Positions 11,501 to 22,585 of a stretch of 64,000 bases of DNA are shown piece by piece. Origin of the DNA: Setomelanomma holmii (lineage: Eukaryota; Ascomycota; Dothideomycetes; Pleosporales; Phaeosphaeriaceae); the NCBI GenBank assembly GCA_010015745.1, contig ML978194.1, positions 62,001 through 126,000 of the forward strand, read 5' to 3'. The stretch's first letter is position 1. Each line of letters begins with the position of its first letter. Under the pieces are notes generated by a model. The model was not told where the DNA came from, searched no databases, and saw only the letters and a program-made list of their open reading frames with translations. The position numbers and the translations under genes were made by a program.

Positions 11501-12499
11501 TTGCAGACCGTGATGCAGTTGTCACTCGCATCGCGGACGACCTCGTACTCTGCCTCCTTCCAGCCCTTGAGTGACTTCTCGACCAGGATTTGTGGTGAAA
11601 GGGTGAGAGACCTGGCGGACAAGTCCCTCAGCTCATCTGCGTTATTCGCGAATCCCGATCCCAACCCACCAAGCGCATACGCAGCACGAACAATGATTGG
11701 GTATCCGACCTTCTCGGCTGCGTCCAATGCCTCATCGATCGAAGAGACAGCAATCGACTTCGCAATTGGGATATCAATCTCATCGAGAGCACGCGCAAAT
11801 AGGTCACGATCTTCACTGGTCTCTAGTGTCTTGACGCTGGTTCCAAGGACTTTGACACCGTACTTCTCGAAAATACCACTCTTGTTCATCTGAACACCCA
11901 AGTTGAGCGCAGTCTGGCCACCGAAGCTGAGGAAGATGCCGTCGGGCTTCTCCTTCTGGATGACATATTCGGCGTATTCGGGAGTGACAGGCAGATAATA
12001 GATCTCATCGGCGAGCACGTGCGAGGTTTGAATGGTTGCGATGTTGGGATTGAGGAGGACTGATCTAACGCCAGCCTCCTTGAGGGCCTTTAGCGCTTGT
12101 GAACCTGTCTAAGGGTCAGTCTGATGTTCTATCCTCCTTTTCTACGATACTGTTGCGCATACCCGAATAATCGAACTCTCCAGCTTGTCCAATGCTGAGA
12201 CCACCACTGCCAATAACCAAGACTTTCTTGACGTCTACTAAGTTCCTTGCGCCATGGATTGCACCACTGTTGAGGTATGCTTGCGCATTGGGCGCTTCTT
12301 GTGTCTTATTCCATGTTGCGGAGACCTTTGAGAATGCTCGCAGCTGTCGGGACGCTGCAGATGACTCAGTGGTCGGTCTGAGAGAGGTTAATGGCCTTGC
12401 AGTGCGGGATGTGAAGCTTCGAGAAGCAGAAGGTGTTATAGATCGGTATTGGCTTTTAAGGGTAGGTACGCGACGTGCCAAACGCGAGCAAAGGGCCAT
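8541..12499 (-). CDS. CPA2: Arginine-specific carbamoyl-phosphate synthase, large (ammonia) chain, mitochondrial
   Basis: Six exons: 12163-12499, 10732-12104, 10356-10667, 10119-10146, 8703-10063 and 8541-8648, 1172 aa. With its glutaminase partner it makes carbamoyl phosphate from ammonia, bicarbonate and two ATP for arginine synthesis. A basic, Ser/Arg-rich N-terminus of about 75 aa looks like a mitochondrial presequence. Then come the two ATP-grasp halves: VLVIGSGGLSIGQAGEFDYSG and NPNIATIQT in the first, GVIVLGSGVYRIGSSVEFDW and NPETYSTDFD in the second. The MGS-like C-terminal domain ends in VGGRPL. No fused dihydroorotase or transcarbamylase is present, as expected for the arginine enzyme. 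Exon 4 is only 28 bp. Intron 10147-10355 is unusually long (209 bp) and yields NIRNPET where N(Y/C)NPET is expected, so that junction is the weak point of the model. Confidence 0.95.
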
Positions 12500-13205
12500 C
12501 TTCGCCGGCGGTCAAGCAGCCGGGGGAGCTTCAAGCTCAAAAACGGTTGGTGATTAGTATTATAGAGGCTGGGCGTGCGAAAAGACTAAAGTCTGAGATT
12601 TGCAGGAAGCAATTGAGGGCTGCCAGAGCTCAGGCTCAAAAGAGCAGAATGGCAGTAGTGACTCTTTTGTCGAAATATGAACAAAATCGCGGGGACGACG
12701 TAGAGCTGCAGCCAAAATTTACATGATTCGCCGGCGCAACCAATCGTCTTAGCTCCGATACCGTCCCAGATAGCGATAAGCTCCCAGGCGGTCAAACACT
12801 TGATGACCGCTTGAGCCAAACGGATTGCAATTTATACGATTTTCCATGCATTTACGAGGCTTCCTACTGGGACCGAAGCCTCATCGCGCAAAGCATAGCC
12901 AGCTTCTGTATTCTGTGTTCTCCGCGACGACAGTTGTCGATGTTCGGTCGCGAATTTGCAACAGGCCCGATTCCGGCGCGATGAAAGGCTAAGACTGGCA
13001 CGGGTGAAAGAATTTTTGAGTGGTTCTTGCAGAAGCTTTCGTCATTGCAGGGTTCAAAATATCGACTGCATGTCTCCCCAAACTCCACATCTATCGTAAG
13101 GCCTAGTTGGCTCGAATGCATCGCGAGCTGTCCACATGTATCCCAACATGCGCAATTCCAATTATCTCAATCCACGCGCGCGCTCAACTCTTCGTCCAGC
13201 CCTGT
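12500..13205. other. Intergenic, 706 bp
   Basis: It lies upstream of the CPSase start and downstream of the LCL3 stop, and presumably holds the CPSase promoter. I see no gene and no arginine-attenuator-like uORF that I could support. Confidence 0.55.
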
Positions 13206-14098
13206 CTAGACCGCTTTTTTCTGCTTGTCTGCGGCCGCGTGCCGAGCTTTGTACGCTCGCGGACTCTCTGGTGCTTTTGTGCTTCCCCCACTTAGCCTCT
13301 GCAGCAAAGTCGGCTTCGACCACATGCCAACTCCCTGCGCTTTGGCTTTCTCCTCAGCAGCGCGGTACTTCTCTTCAGATGTACCAAATTCTGCACCGGT
13401 TTTCGCTTCATACACAGTAGCCAGCCCTGCCTTGATCATCTCCAAGCCCACGTCCTGCCTGAACAATCGTTTGCGCACGAAGACTTGTGCAACTACTCGG
13501 TCATACTGGTCGCGCCTGTAGATGTATGCGCGGACTCGTCGATTGGCAATGAAGTTGATAAGCCACTCATGGGCTTCTTTCGAAAATGGCTGCGCATCTC
13601 TACCCCAATGAGCAAGTTCTGGGGCGTCGACACCCGCAAGACGAACATGAAGCTATGCGTAATTAGCATATTGAAAAGGCAGATGACATACACAATGAGA
13701 TCCTGTGGTTGGTGATGGTGTCGTACAGTCTGATCTCTGAGTTTGTCCCTCTTCGCAGGGACTTTCTTCCACGGCAGCCAACCCCAGCCTGCTATCCTGC
13801 CGCCAGGCGTATGATACAACCTGAAGTTGTCTGCATCGCCAACACTGGTGACCTGACCAAAGAAGCCTTTGCGTCGAAATTGATGCGGCTTGATGTAATC
13901 GACGCCCGGTATGCGTCGTAGATACATCTTGTACAGGCGCAGTGCGGCAATGGACGCGACTGTCAACGCGACGGAGGAAATCAGGGTCTGGGGTTCTGCA
14001 AATATATTGCGCCAATCACCCAGCTCCCCAGGACCGTTCCATGTGTCGGATCTGTTTGTCTTACTGTCATCGTCGGTGCGTGATCCAGGCCATCGCAT
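13206..14098 (-). CDS. LCL3: LCL3-type staphylococcal-nuclease-fold endonuclease, membrane anchored
   Basis: Exons 13727-14098 and 13206-13652 encode 272 aa. I chose the start at MRWPGSRTDDD because LCL3 proteins characteristically begin MRWP; the frame is open 37 codons further upstream (to 14209). One transmembrane helix (TLISSVALTVASIAALRLY) precedes the SNc domain: VTSVGDADNFRLYHTPGG, RLAGVDAPELAHWGR, YIYRRDQYDRVVA and VGLEMIKAGLATVYEAKTG, with the expected Asp, Arg and Glu active-site residues. The family is described as mitochondrial/membrane-bound and calcium-dependent. The 74 bp intron (13653-13726) runs from GTACGA to CATAG and restores LRDQT-LHVRLAGVDAPE. The C-terminal tail is basic. 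Confidence 0.93.
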
Positions 14099-15782
14099 CG
14101 TTCGTTGGGCGAAGTGGTCGTAGTATAAATTGCGGAGTGCGCCTTGGAATGTGTTAGGCAAGGATGATGGCTCCGAGGTCGAATGGCTAGCCACGTGATG
14201 CAACCTCACCGCACACGCATCGCACGACTTGTCGGTCCGTGATCATGGCGCTAAGTGATATCGTGCTTCATAAACGCAAACAATGTAATACTTAGAGCTT
14301 TTCGAGTTGCATGCATTCTCATAAGCAAAAGTATGCAGAACAAACGCCTCTGCAGCCGCAAGACATCCGTACGAAATAGATACAGGCAGAAAGTACCATC
14401 ATGCGGCAGGAATTCACACATCGTGCTTGTGGCTTGCAGGCTTTTCTCAGTGACTTTGTTGCGATATGGCAAATTGGATGATCACTATGCAAATAATTTC
14501 AGATTATTCGTTGAGCACGCCAAGTGTCCATGTACATGGTACATCTGGCGTTGCTCAGAGGCTCGACTGCCAACGATTCCCAAGTCGAAAGTCGTGAGTG
14601 ACACCTCAAATTACGCAAATGAGGTTGTATCACGCCGAGTTCTATTTAGGTTTCATGATACATGCATGCATCTAATGGCTGTCGGCTTGCACACCAGAGC
14701 CCAGTCGCCAAAGATTGCTCTCATATTGCAACAGTAGCTTCAAGGAGATCTTGAGCCGTCAACGGGTGGCGCTTTTATATGTGAAGTGGCCTATCCTATG
14801 AGCGTATATGTGTTCAGGTGATGACCAATTGCGTTTGCCGTCGGCCCATTCATGGTCTGGGCTGGGAAGGTCGCCCTCAGCCTGCTCATCCGACGGTCTC
14901 AGGGGTGCACATACAGCACTATGTGTGAGGGCGGATTAATAAGGACGGCTGGTAGATGCCGTTCGAAAGGATGGGTTGAGTCGACAGATATCTGATCATT
15001 GAGATATAGCTAAACAATCTCTGTAACACGAGTCAGCATTGCCCAAATCGAACGAGACAACCGAGTAAGTACAGCTCACCAGAATGATCTATATGAGCCG
15101 ATGACATAGACATACCTGTTTGATCTTGTTGACTCCAATACTTACCTGTGCGCGAGACATCGTGAGCATATTTGCCACCCACGGCCACCACACGAGTGCT
15201 CAAGGTGTGAACACAAGCGAGAAGGTCGACAGCGCTAGGCTCATCTTTTCAAAGAGGACGCAGATACATCTTATGCAATGTGACTAGGAATCGAGTGGTC
15301 GCCCTTATGATATGTCGCCGGATGTTCGCTTCGAGGGAGCGGGGCTGCGAGGCGTTGCGGAGGTTGGGTTTCTACCAATGCCAAGGCGAGTGGCAGCGAA
15401 TGCCACCCAAGCAAGGTCCGCGTTGACCATCCATCGCTACAGTATGTTGCAAAGCGAAGGCGTATATGTAAGGTCTGAAGCATGGCCGGTGTAAAGAGGA
15501 CGGATTGAGGTCAATAAGACAGGGGTGGCTTTGACCGCGTTAGCGCGAATTCGGAAAGGCCGAGAAGCTTTCAAGCATCGAACCTCACCCGGCCGCTTGA
15601 GGGGCATCCATTCGCTCCCATCTTCATCTTGTCAAGAACCATTTCCTTTATCCTTGCGAGAGTTCATACCATTCACTGCCCCACTTAGAGTACGTTCATT
15701 TGCAGGCGAATGGTTCATTGCGACCGCTCCGCCTGCCCTCGACCGTATCAGGTGCGACTTCATCTCATGCACTCGGGCAGCC
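14099..15782. other. Gene-poor stretch, 1.7 kb
   Basis: It lies between the divergent starts of LCL3 (minus) and the histone demethylase (plus). The demethylase frame stays open upstream to 15525 without an ATG. No other coding, RNA or repeat feature could be supported. Confidence 0.5.
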
Positions 15783-18700
15783 ATGTTCTCCACCTTCGCA
15801 TCCACAACCGATCCCAACGCACTCGATGACGATTCATATCTGTTCGATCAGTCGAATAACGATCTTCTGTCGTTACCGCTGTCAAATGATAGCATACATC
15901 TGAAAGGCACCATTGCTCCCATATCCGGGCTTAGTAACTTGGGATACGGCAGGGAGTCAGCCACCTCGTCCGTGCACTACGGCGATTCTCACGATACATC
16001 GGAGCTCAGTACTGGTCACCTGAGTGGCAGAGACGAGCGTGAAGGCTCGACTCCAGGTGCATTCATTAATGGTTATGGGCAGAATTATACGCCATCGCCG
16101 CTTCAATATCCATTCACATCGCAATCAACCACAGAAAATGGCGCAAACGGTACGACCTCAAATATGAATGGTAGCATCATTCAGAAAGTCACTGCGCCTA
16201 TCACAATGCATGGAGAGCATCAACCGAAGTTGAAGGAGCCTCAAGTCACGCCATCATTCATGGCACGAACGCCACAAAGTTTGAGTTGCGATTCGCAACC
16301 TTCGTCAACTCCCGAGATCGGTCAGACCCAGGAAAAGCCGAGCAAGCATCGCAGAGTCAATTCAAATCCACTCAAAGGAAAAGGCTCCGAACTGAAAGCC
16401 AACTCAAGCATACCAACAGCACTTTCGTGGCCTGAATTTGGGCGGCAATGCATTCTTGCAGCAGAAAACAGTCGACTCAATCCATTTGCTCTGCATCCTT
16501 TAGAGTATAAACTCCTGCGTAATCACATCAACCATGCACAGGTTACCGTCTACCTCAACATCCGCAACGCTATATTGAGGCTATGGCATCGGAATCCTCT
16601 GGTCTACGTATCCCCCGAAGAAGCGGCAGGCTGCACGCGCGACAAAAGATACTTTGGTCTGGTGAATGTTGCCTATATCTGGCTTTTGAGAAATGGATAT
16701 ATCAACTTCGGTTGCGTCGAAGTACCAGGTATCGCAGCTACGCGTCCGCGAGCGAAGCCGAAAGGCGCTCGACGAACAGTAATAGTGGTCGGTGCCGGAA
16801 TGTCTGGGTTAGGTTGCGCACGACAATTAGAGGCACTCTTCGCACAGCAAGCCGATGAGCTCGCAAGTGACGGTGAGCGGCCTCCGAAAGTCATCATCCT
16901 CGAAGCTCGTCCTCGTGTCGGTGGTCGAGTCTATTCACATCCGTTTTTGAACCAATCAGGTTCCACGTTACCGCCTGGGCATCGCTGCACAGCTGAGATG
17001 GGTGCACAAATTATCACAGGTTTTGAGCACGGGAACCCACTCAACACGATTGTACGGGGTCAATTGGGCATCCCATATCATGGTCTCCGCGACAACACGA
17101 TACTCTACGATTACGATGGAACAGTGGTTGAACGAACACAGGATGCTTTGGTGGAGAAGCTATACAACGATGTTCTTGAACGAGCAAGTGTATATCGAAA
17201 CAAGCCATTGGCCCAACGAACTGTAGAAGGTGATCGCAACCTTATCCTCTTCGGGCGCGAACCGACCGACCTTGGTGGACCTTCCATCGCCGAGATGGAG
17301 CATTCGAATGCGCCCTTGGCCGCAAATGACAAAAGCACCGCGTCAACCACAGAAGAAAAACCAACATCCGGGGTAGAGAAGCTCGCAGGAAGATCATACC
17401 AGCTGACTGCTGGCTTCAACGTAGACATTACAGCAGCAGAGGCGGTGCAGACTATGGGATGGTCCTTGAAGGAAGGCGCATCAAAATCACAATCACTAGA
17501 TCTTGACCCAATCGCACACAGTTCCGACTTCCCAACACTGGGACAGACAATGGACGAGGGCTTGCGGCAATACCAGGCTCTGGTCGATATGAAGCCTAGA
17601 GACATGAGACTGCTCAATTGGCATCACGCAAACCTCGAATACGCAAACGCTGTAAGCGTGAACCAGCTCAGTCTGAGTGGGTGGGACCAAGATATGGGCA
17701 ACGAGTTCGAAGGCCAGCACAGCGAGGTCATTGGTGGCTACCAGCAAGTTCCACGTGGGCTGTGGCAGGCTCCCAATAAGCTGGACGTCCGCTTCAATAC
17801 GCCGATTACGTCGATACACTACAATGAAGACGAGAAGCGGATCAACAAGGCCGTGCGGATCGAATGCGGCAATGGCGAGGTTTTCGAGGCAGACAAGGTT
17901 GTCCTCACCACACCGCTTGGGGTGCTGAAGTCCGGTTCCATTTCGTTCCAACCTGCGCTTCCAGACTGGAAGCAGGGGGTCATTGAACGTATGGGCTTCG
18001 GTCTACTCAACAAGGTCAGTCGTACAGAGACCGCATCAGATCATTCCTAACATTTGACAGATCATCCTTGTGTACGAGAAAGCTTTCTGGGAACCCGACC
18101 GCGATATGTTCGGTCTACTCAACGACGCTGAAGACGAGGCTAGCCTACGACCAGAGGACTATACTGCGAAACGAGGGCGGTTCTACTTGTTCTGGAATTG
18201 CTTGAAGACCAGCGGCAAACCTGTGCTTGTGGCGCTCATGGCAGGCGATGCTGCACATTACGCGGAGGCTACCTCGAACGACCAGCTCGTCAAGGAGGTC
18301 ACAGATCGACTCGATGCGATGTTCGCCCCAAATGCCGTTCCGCTGCCCACTGAAACGATAGTCACGCGTTGGAAACGAGACCCATACGCCTGTGGCAGCT
18401 ACTCATATGTGGGACCGAAGACTCAGGCGGGTGACTACGATGTCATGGCTCGTCCTCATGGGCCACTGCATTTCGCTGGTGAGGCGACATGCGGCACACA
18501 TCCCGCTACAGTGCACGGCGCATACCTGTCAGGTCTGCGCGTGGCTGCGGAGTTGGCTGAAGCCATCATAGGCCCAATCAAAATACCAGAGCCGTTGGTG
18601 GAGAAGAAGGCCATCAAGCTCGAATCAACCGCCACTTTTGCCAACCTCGACCCGAAACGCAAACTCGACTCCGCGACTTCGCCGACGAAAGACAACAAGC

Positions 18701-19179
18701 CAGGGCGGATACGCCCTGACGAAGACTACGAGGCCGCCATTATTGGTGCCATACTAGAGCAGATTGGGGAGAGACCTATCAAGCCAGGTCGCTCAGGGGT
18801 CAATCCATTCTTGTTGTACACCAAGGACTTCTGGTACGTGTGCAAGAAAGAGTGCGATGATGCACGCAGGACTGCGACAGGCAACCCCGAGGCCAAGGCG
18901 TCAAAGCAGGAGATTCGCATGGCCATCGGCCTCAGATGGCGCACGGCCGGCGAAGAAGTCAAGAAGCCATATCTGAACCAAGCGACCAATGCCCGCGAAG
19001 ACGCGACAGCCAATGCAGCAAGCTTCAAAGAGCATGTTGCCACCTGGGACAAAGAGGCTGCACGTATACGAAAGGAGTACATCCAGCAGAATCCTCCTCC
19101 AAGTGGCAACGAGGATCTCATCCTCAACAGTAGGACTGCTATCGAGCTTGGTGCGGGCAAGCGCTTGCGTAGGCTGTGA
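15783..19179 (+). CDS. LSD1-like flavin histone demethylase with SWIRM and HMG-box domains
   Basis: Exons 15783-18014 and 18061-19179 encode 1116 aa; the first in-frame ATG is MFSTFAST. In order: a disordered N-terminus (about 210 aa); a SWIRM domain at about residues 215-320 (LNPFALHPLEYKLL, YLNIRNAILRLW, VNVAYIWLLRNGYINFG); and a FAD-binding amine-oxidase domain from RRTVIVVGAGMSGLGCARQL and LEARPRVGGRVYSH through VGPKTQAGDYDVMARP and HFAGEATCGTHPATVHGAYLSG. A C-terminal HMG-box-like region follows (GVNPFLLYTKDFW ... RMAIGLRWRTAGEEVKKPY). This architecture matches the LSD1 homologues of fission yeast and aspergilli, nuclear proteins acting on methylated H3 lysines. The 46 bp intron has donor GTCAGT and branch CTAAC. 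Confidence 0.95.
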
Positions 19180-20233
19180 GCAGGAAGCGTAGTTCTATTT
19201 CGCGGTGTTCGGTGGTGTCACTCTACATGTTTCTATGTTTGCATCTTTTGCGCGGATTTAGCATTTCCAAGGGCGTTCGGGGTTTACTCGCGACCTGCGG
19301 TCAGAATCTGGGGATGAATGCGCACGGTTAAAAGGCATTTGCATTCTTATTGGACGTTCATAGCGCCTCCAACAACTAGGCTGGCTGGCAGGGACATGAT
19401 GCACGGCGCGTGTGCACCTGTGCAGGGAAGCATTTGATACCCCGCTTGAGAGTGTGTAGCAACCACTGATAGACAAGCATGAATATCTACAAACCACCTA
19501 CTTCAGTGAGTCGTCTCACGCGGAGAAGTTGCTTTTCCCAGCCCTACAAGCTAGACGTTTAGGGCAGGCGATGTGATTCTGGAAGCTCGCATTGCATGTC
19601 ACAACCGTACGCCTGGTGCGCCCTGGGACTAGCGCAAAGAGCCATGCCAACAAGAGCAAGCATCAGTGGCTCGTCTTGATTCTAGAAGCTGCGCTCGTGA
19701 ATGGTCGACCCTAGCCTCAATCCGCGTTGTGGTCTTGTCGTCAGGCACGCTCGTCCTGCGGAGGAAAATTCTGCAGTGCAAAGCGCGTGCAAGAGGTGAA
19801 TCAGTTGTAAAGACGGCAGAGCATTCAACCCCAGCATTTTGGATGCCCCACTGGCGCAGTGCACCGCAGATCGGGATTGGAGCGGCAACGATGAACCCTC
19901 TAGCGGCCCCTCGTGGCGGAGCACTTTCTCCAGGGAACGGGGAAAACGGCGTCTCATTGCGTGACGCTATCCCGTTCCCAAGCCTCGCTGTCGGCATCGG
20001 TTCTGCTTCCCAAGTCTGCACCGGCTCCATGCTCCCACTCCTGCATTCGCTCTCGCACTCTCTCGACCTGGCTGCTGTTGCGCACCCCATGTGGCCCTCG
20101 CGCTGCCACCACGCTCCTGCCCGCCCGTCGCACGCTTCCCCAGCTTCGACCGCATGAAACAGCCGTGCCGCATGCCCTTCCACCGTTCGCTCTTCCCCAC
20201 TGTTCTCCCCGTCCGCTGTGCGCGGCGATCACC
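19180..20233. other. Intergenic, 1.05 kb
   Basis: It holds the demethylase 3' UTR and the creB promoter/5' UTR. The 300 bp before the creB ATG are pyrimidine- and GC-rich on the plus strand. No additional gene is supported. Confidence 0.5.
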
Positions 20234-22585
20234 ATGACTTCCAAAGGTGGTTTCTTCGGGCGACTCAAGTCGGGCAGTGTCAGTTCTTCCGCGTGCAATA
20301 TCGCCTGCTGGTCGCTCAATGGTTGAACTAACTGCGCGTGCAGGCTGCCCCGACCAGCCCAGCAGTTGGCACACCTGTCAAGAAAGATCCCAACGCGCCG
20401 GAGCCGACACCACTAGAGAAGCTGCTAGTCAACGCTGGCCCTCTGCGCGGCGACGGCAGCGACAAGTTCTTCGGATTTGAGAACTTTGGTAGTACCTGGT
20501 ACTGACTGCTCTCGTCCACAACACCAGCAGGTCTGTGCTTACACAATCACCAGTTACTGCAACTCGATCGTGCAATGTCTATACTACTCGGTCCCCTTTC
20601 GGGAACAGGTCATCAACTTCCCCTCCAGATCACCTCCAGAAGCCCTCGAGCGACCCGCGTCAGCATCACTCAAGATTAACACAAACGTACCCAATGGCCA
20701 GACCTCAGCACTCTCGCCGACCGGGCGCAACTCCATGTCCAGCCCCAACTCAAGAACACTAGCGAAGCCTGCAACAACGCCTGGCGCTACCAATGGGCCA
20801 CCGGGTACTAAGCCAGAAGATAACAAGGACTCGCCCGAGTACAAGAAGAAGCAGGCTCTAGCCGCAGGGCCGGTGCTGCAGATGGACTATGAGAACGCAA
20901 AGGCATACGGCATGAACGAGTCGTTATTCTCATCTTTGAAAGACATCTTTGAAGCAGTAATAGCGCATCGATCACGGATAGGCGTGGTCAGTCCACATAA
21001 GCTGCTCGAGATCCTACGGCGGGACAACGAAATGTTCCGGACGCCAATGCACCAGGACGCACACGAGTTCTTGAACTTGTTGCTCAACGAGGTCGTAGAG
21101 AATGTCGAACATTTTGCGAAGAATCGCGTGACGGATGTCACCGAGTCAGAATCTACAGAGAACGGTCTTACGGTCACATCAGGGGAGGTAGTGCCGGACC
21201 AGAAAGTCTCACACATCAACTCGGGCTGGGTACACGAACTTTTCGAGGGCACACTGACGTCTGAAACACGATGTCTTACATGCGAGAACACATCACAACG
21301 AGACGAGGCTTTCCTAGATCTTTCCGTCGATCTTGAACAGCATTCTTCCGTGACGAGCTGTCTACGGAAGTTTTCCGAGGAAGAAATGTTGTGCGAGCGA
21401 AACAAATTCCACTGCGACAACTGTGGAGGTCTCCAGGAAGCAGAGAAAAGGATGAAGATTAAGCGATTACCGAAAATTCTAGCGTTACATTTGAAGCGCT
21501 TCAAGTACACTGAGGATCTGCAGCGGTTACAAAAACTCTTCCACCGGGTAGTCTACCCGTTCTACTTGCGATTGTTCAACACAACAGACGACGCAGAAGA
21601 CCCTGACAGGCTATACGAGCTGTATGCTGTGGTTGTACACATAGGAGGTGGACCATATCACGGACATTATGTATCGATCATCAAAACGCAAGACCGAGGG
21701 TGGCTGCTGTTCGACGATGAAATGGTAGAGCCAGTCGACAAGGCATACGTAAGGAACTTCTTTGGTGGAGAGAATGTCCTCGCATGTGCATACGTTCTCT
21801 TCTACCAAGAGACTACAGAAGAGGCGATGATGAAGGAGCAGGAAGCAGAAGGTCTTGCTGCGGCCAAACAAGCCACGGAGATGAACCAAGAAACGGTCAC
21901 GACGCCAAAAGCTAACGGTACCAATGGTTACCACCACCCTCTCTACAGTGCTCAAACGCCCACAGTAGAGGAAGAAGACCAATTCGCCAGCCTCAATCAC
22001 GCCGCCACCGCGCCAGCCCTCGCACACGTCCAAACGCAAAGCGATCACCAGCCCGTCGAACACATTACTACCAATGTACCCGCCCTCGGCGCGAAGAAGA
22101 GCAACCTCAAGCTCTTTGGCAAAAGCAACAAGGAAGACAAAGAGAGAAAGGCGGTAGAAAAGGAGCTACAAAAAGAAGCAGAAAAGAAGCGCAAAGAAAT
22201 GGAAACCCAGCGACGTGAAAATTACCGCAGACAAGAAGAAGAACTCCGCGCCGCCCTCGCCGCAAGCCGCGAATCCGCAGCCGTCGAAGAAATCAAACGT
22301 CTCAATGGCGAAGTCACCGATCCCTCATCCACCACGAGCGGCGATGCAAAGGCTGCGAATGGTCACGGTCCTGCAAAGGGCATGAGTGGTCTAAGTCGCT
22401 TCCGACACTCATCTATGAGTCTCAAGGGCAAGCCGAAGTTCTGGCCTGGCGCAAAAGATAAGGATAAGCATGATAGTCCCGAGGATTCGAGTAACGTGGA
22501 GAGCGAGGATAAGGGTGATGACAAGGATGGGAAGGAGAAGAATCGGTTTAGTCTTGGGCGGAAGAAGAGTACGTTCAAGTTCTGA
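20234..22585 (+). CDS. creB: Ubiquitin C-terminal hydrolase CreB (carbon catabolite repression)
   Basis: Exons 20234-20278, 20344-20498 and 20554-22585 encode 743 aa. The short first exon gives MTSKGGFFGRLKSGS. The Cys box FGFENFGSTCYCNSIVQCLY is assembled across intron 2, which splits the catalytic Cys codon (C67: TG|T). The His box is HIGGGPYHGHYVSII followed by WLLFDDEMVEPV. Zinc-binding pairs CLTCENT and CDNCGGL lie between them. After the catalytic core come a Lys/Glu-rich coiled coil (about residues 545-600) and a basic tail. CreB works with the WD-repeat protein CreC to deubiquitinate targets in glucose repression of filamentous fungi (family knowledge). GST replaces the usual GNT before the catalytic Cys; the oxyanion-hole Asn five residues upstream is kept. 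Confidence 0.95.

Noticed and set aside
14099..14209. Upstream in-frame Met extending LCL3 by 37 residues
   Set aside because: LCL3 proteins typically begin MRWP, present at 14098, and the extension shows no targeting features.
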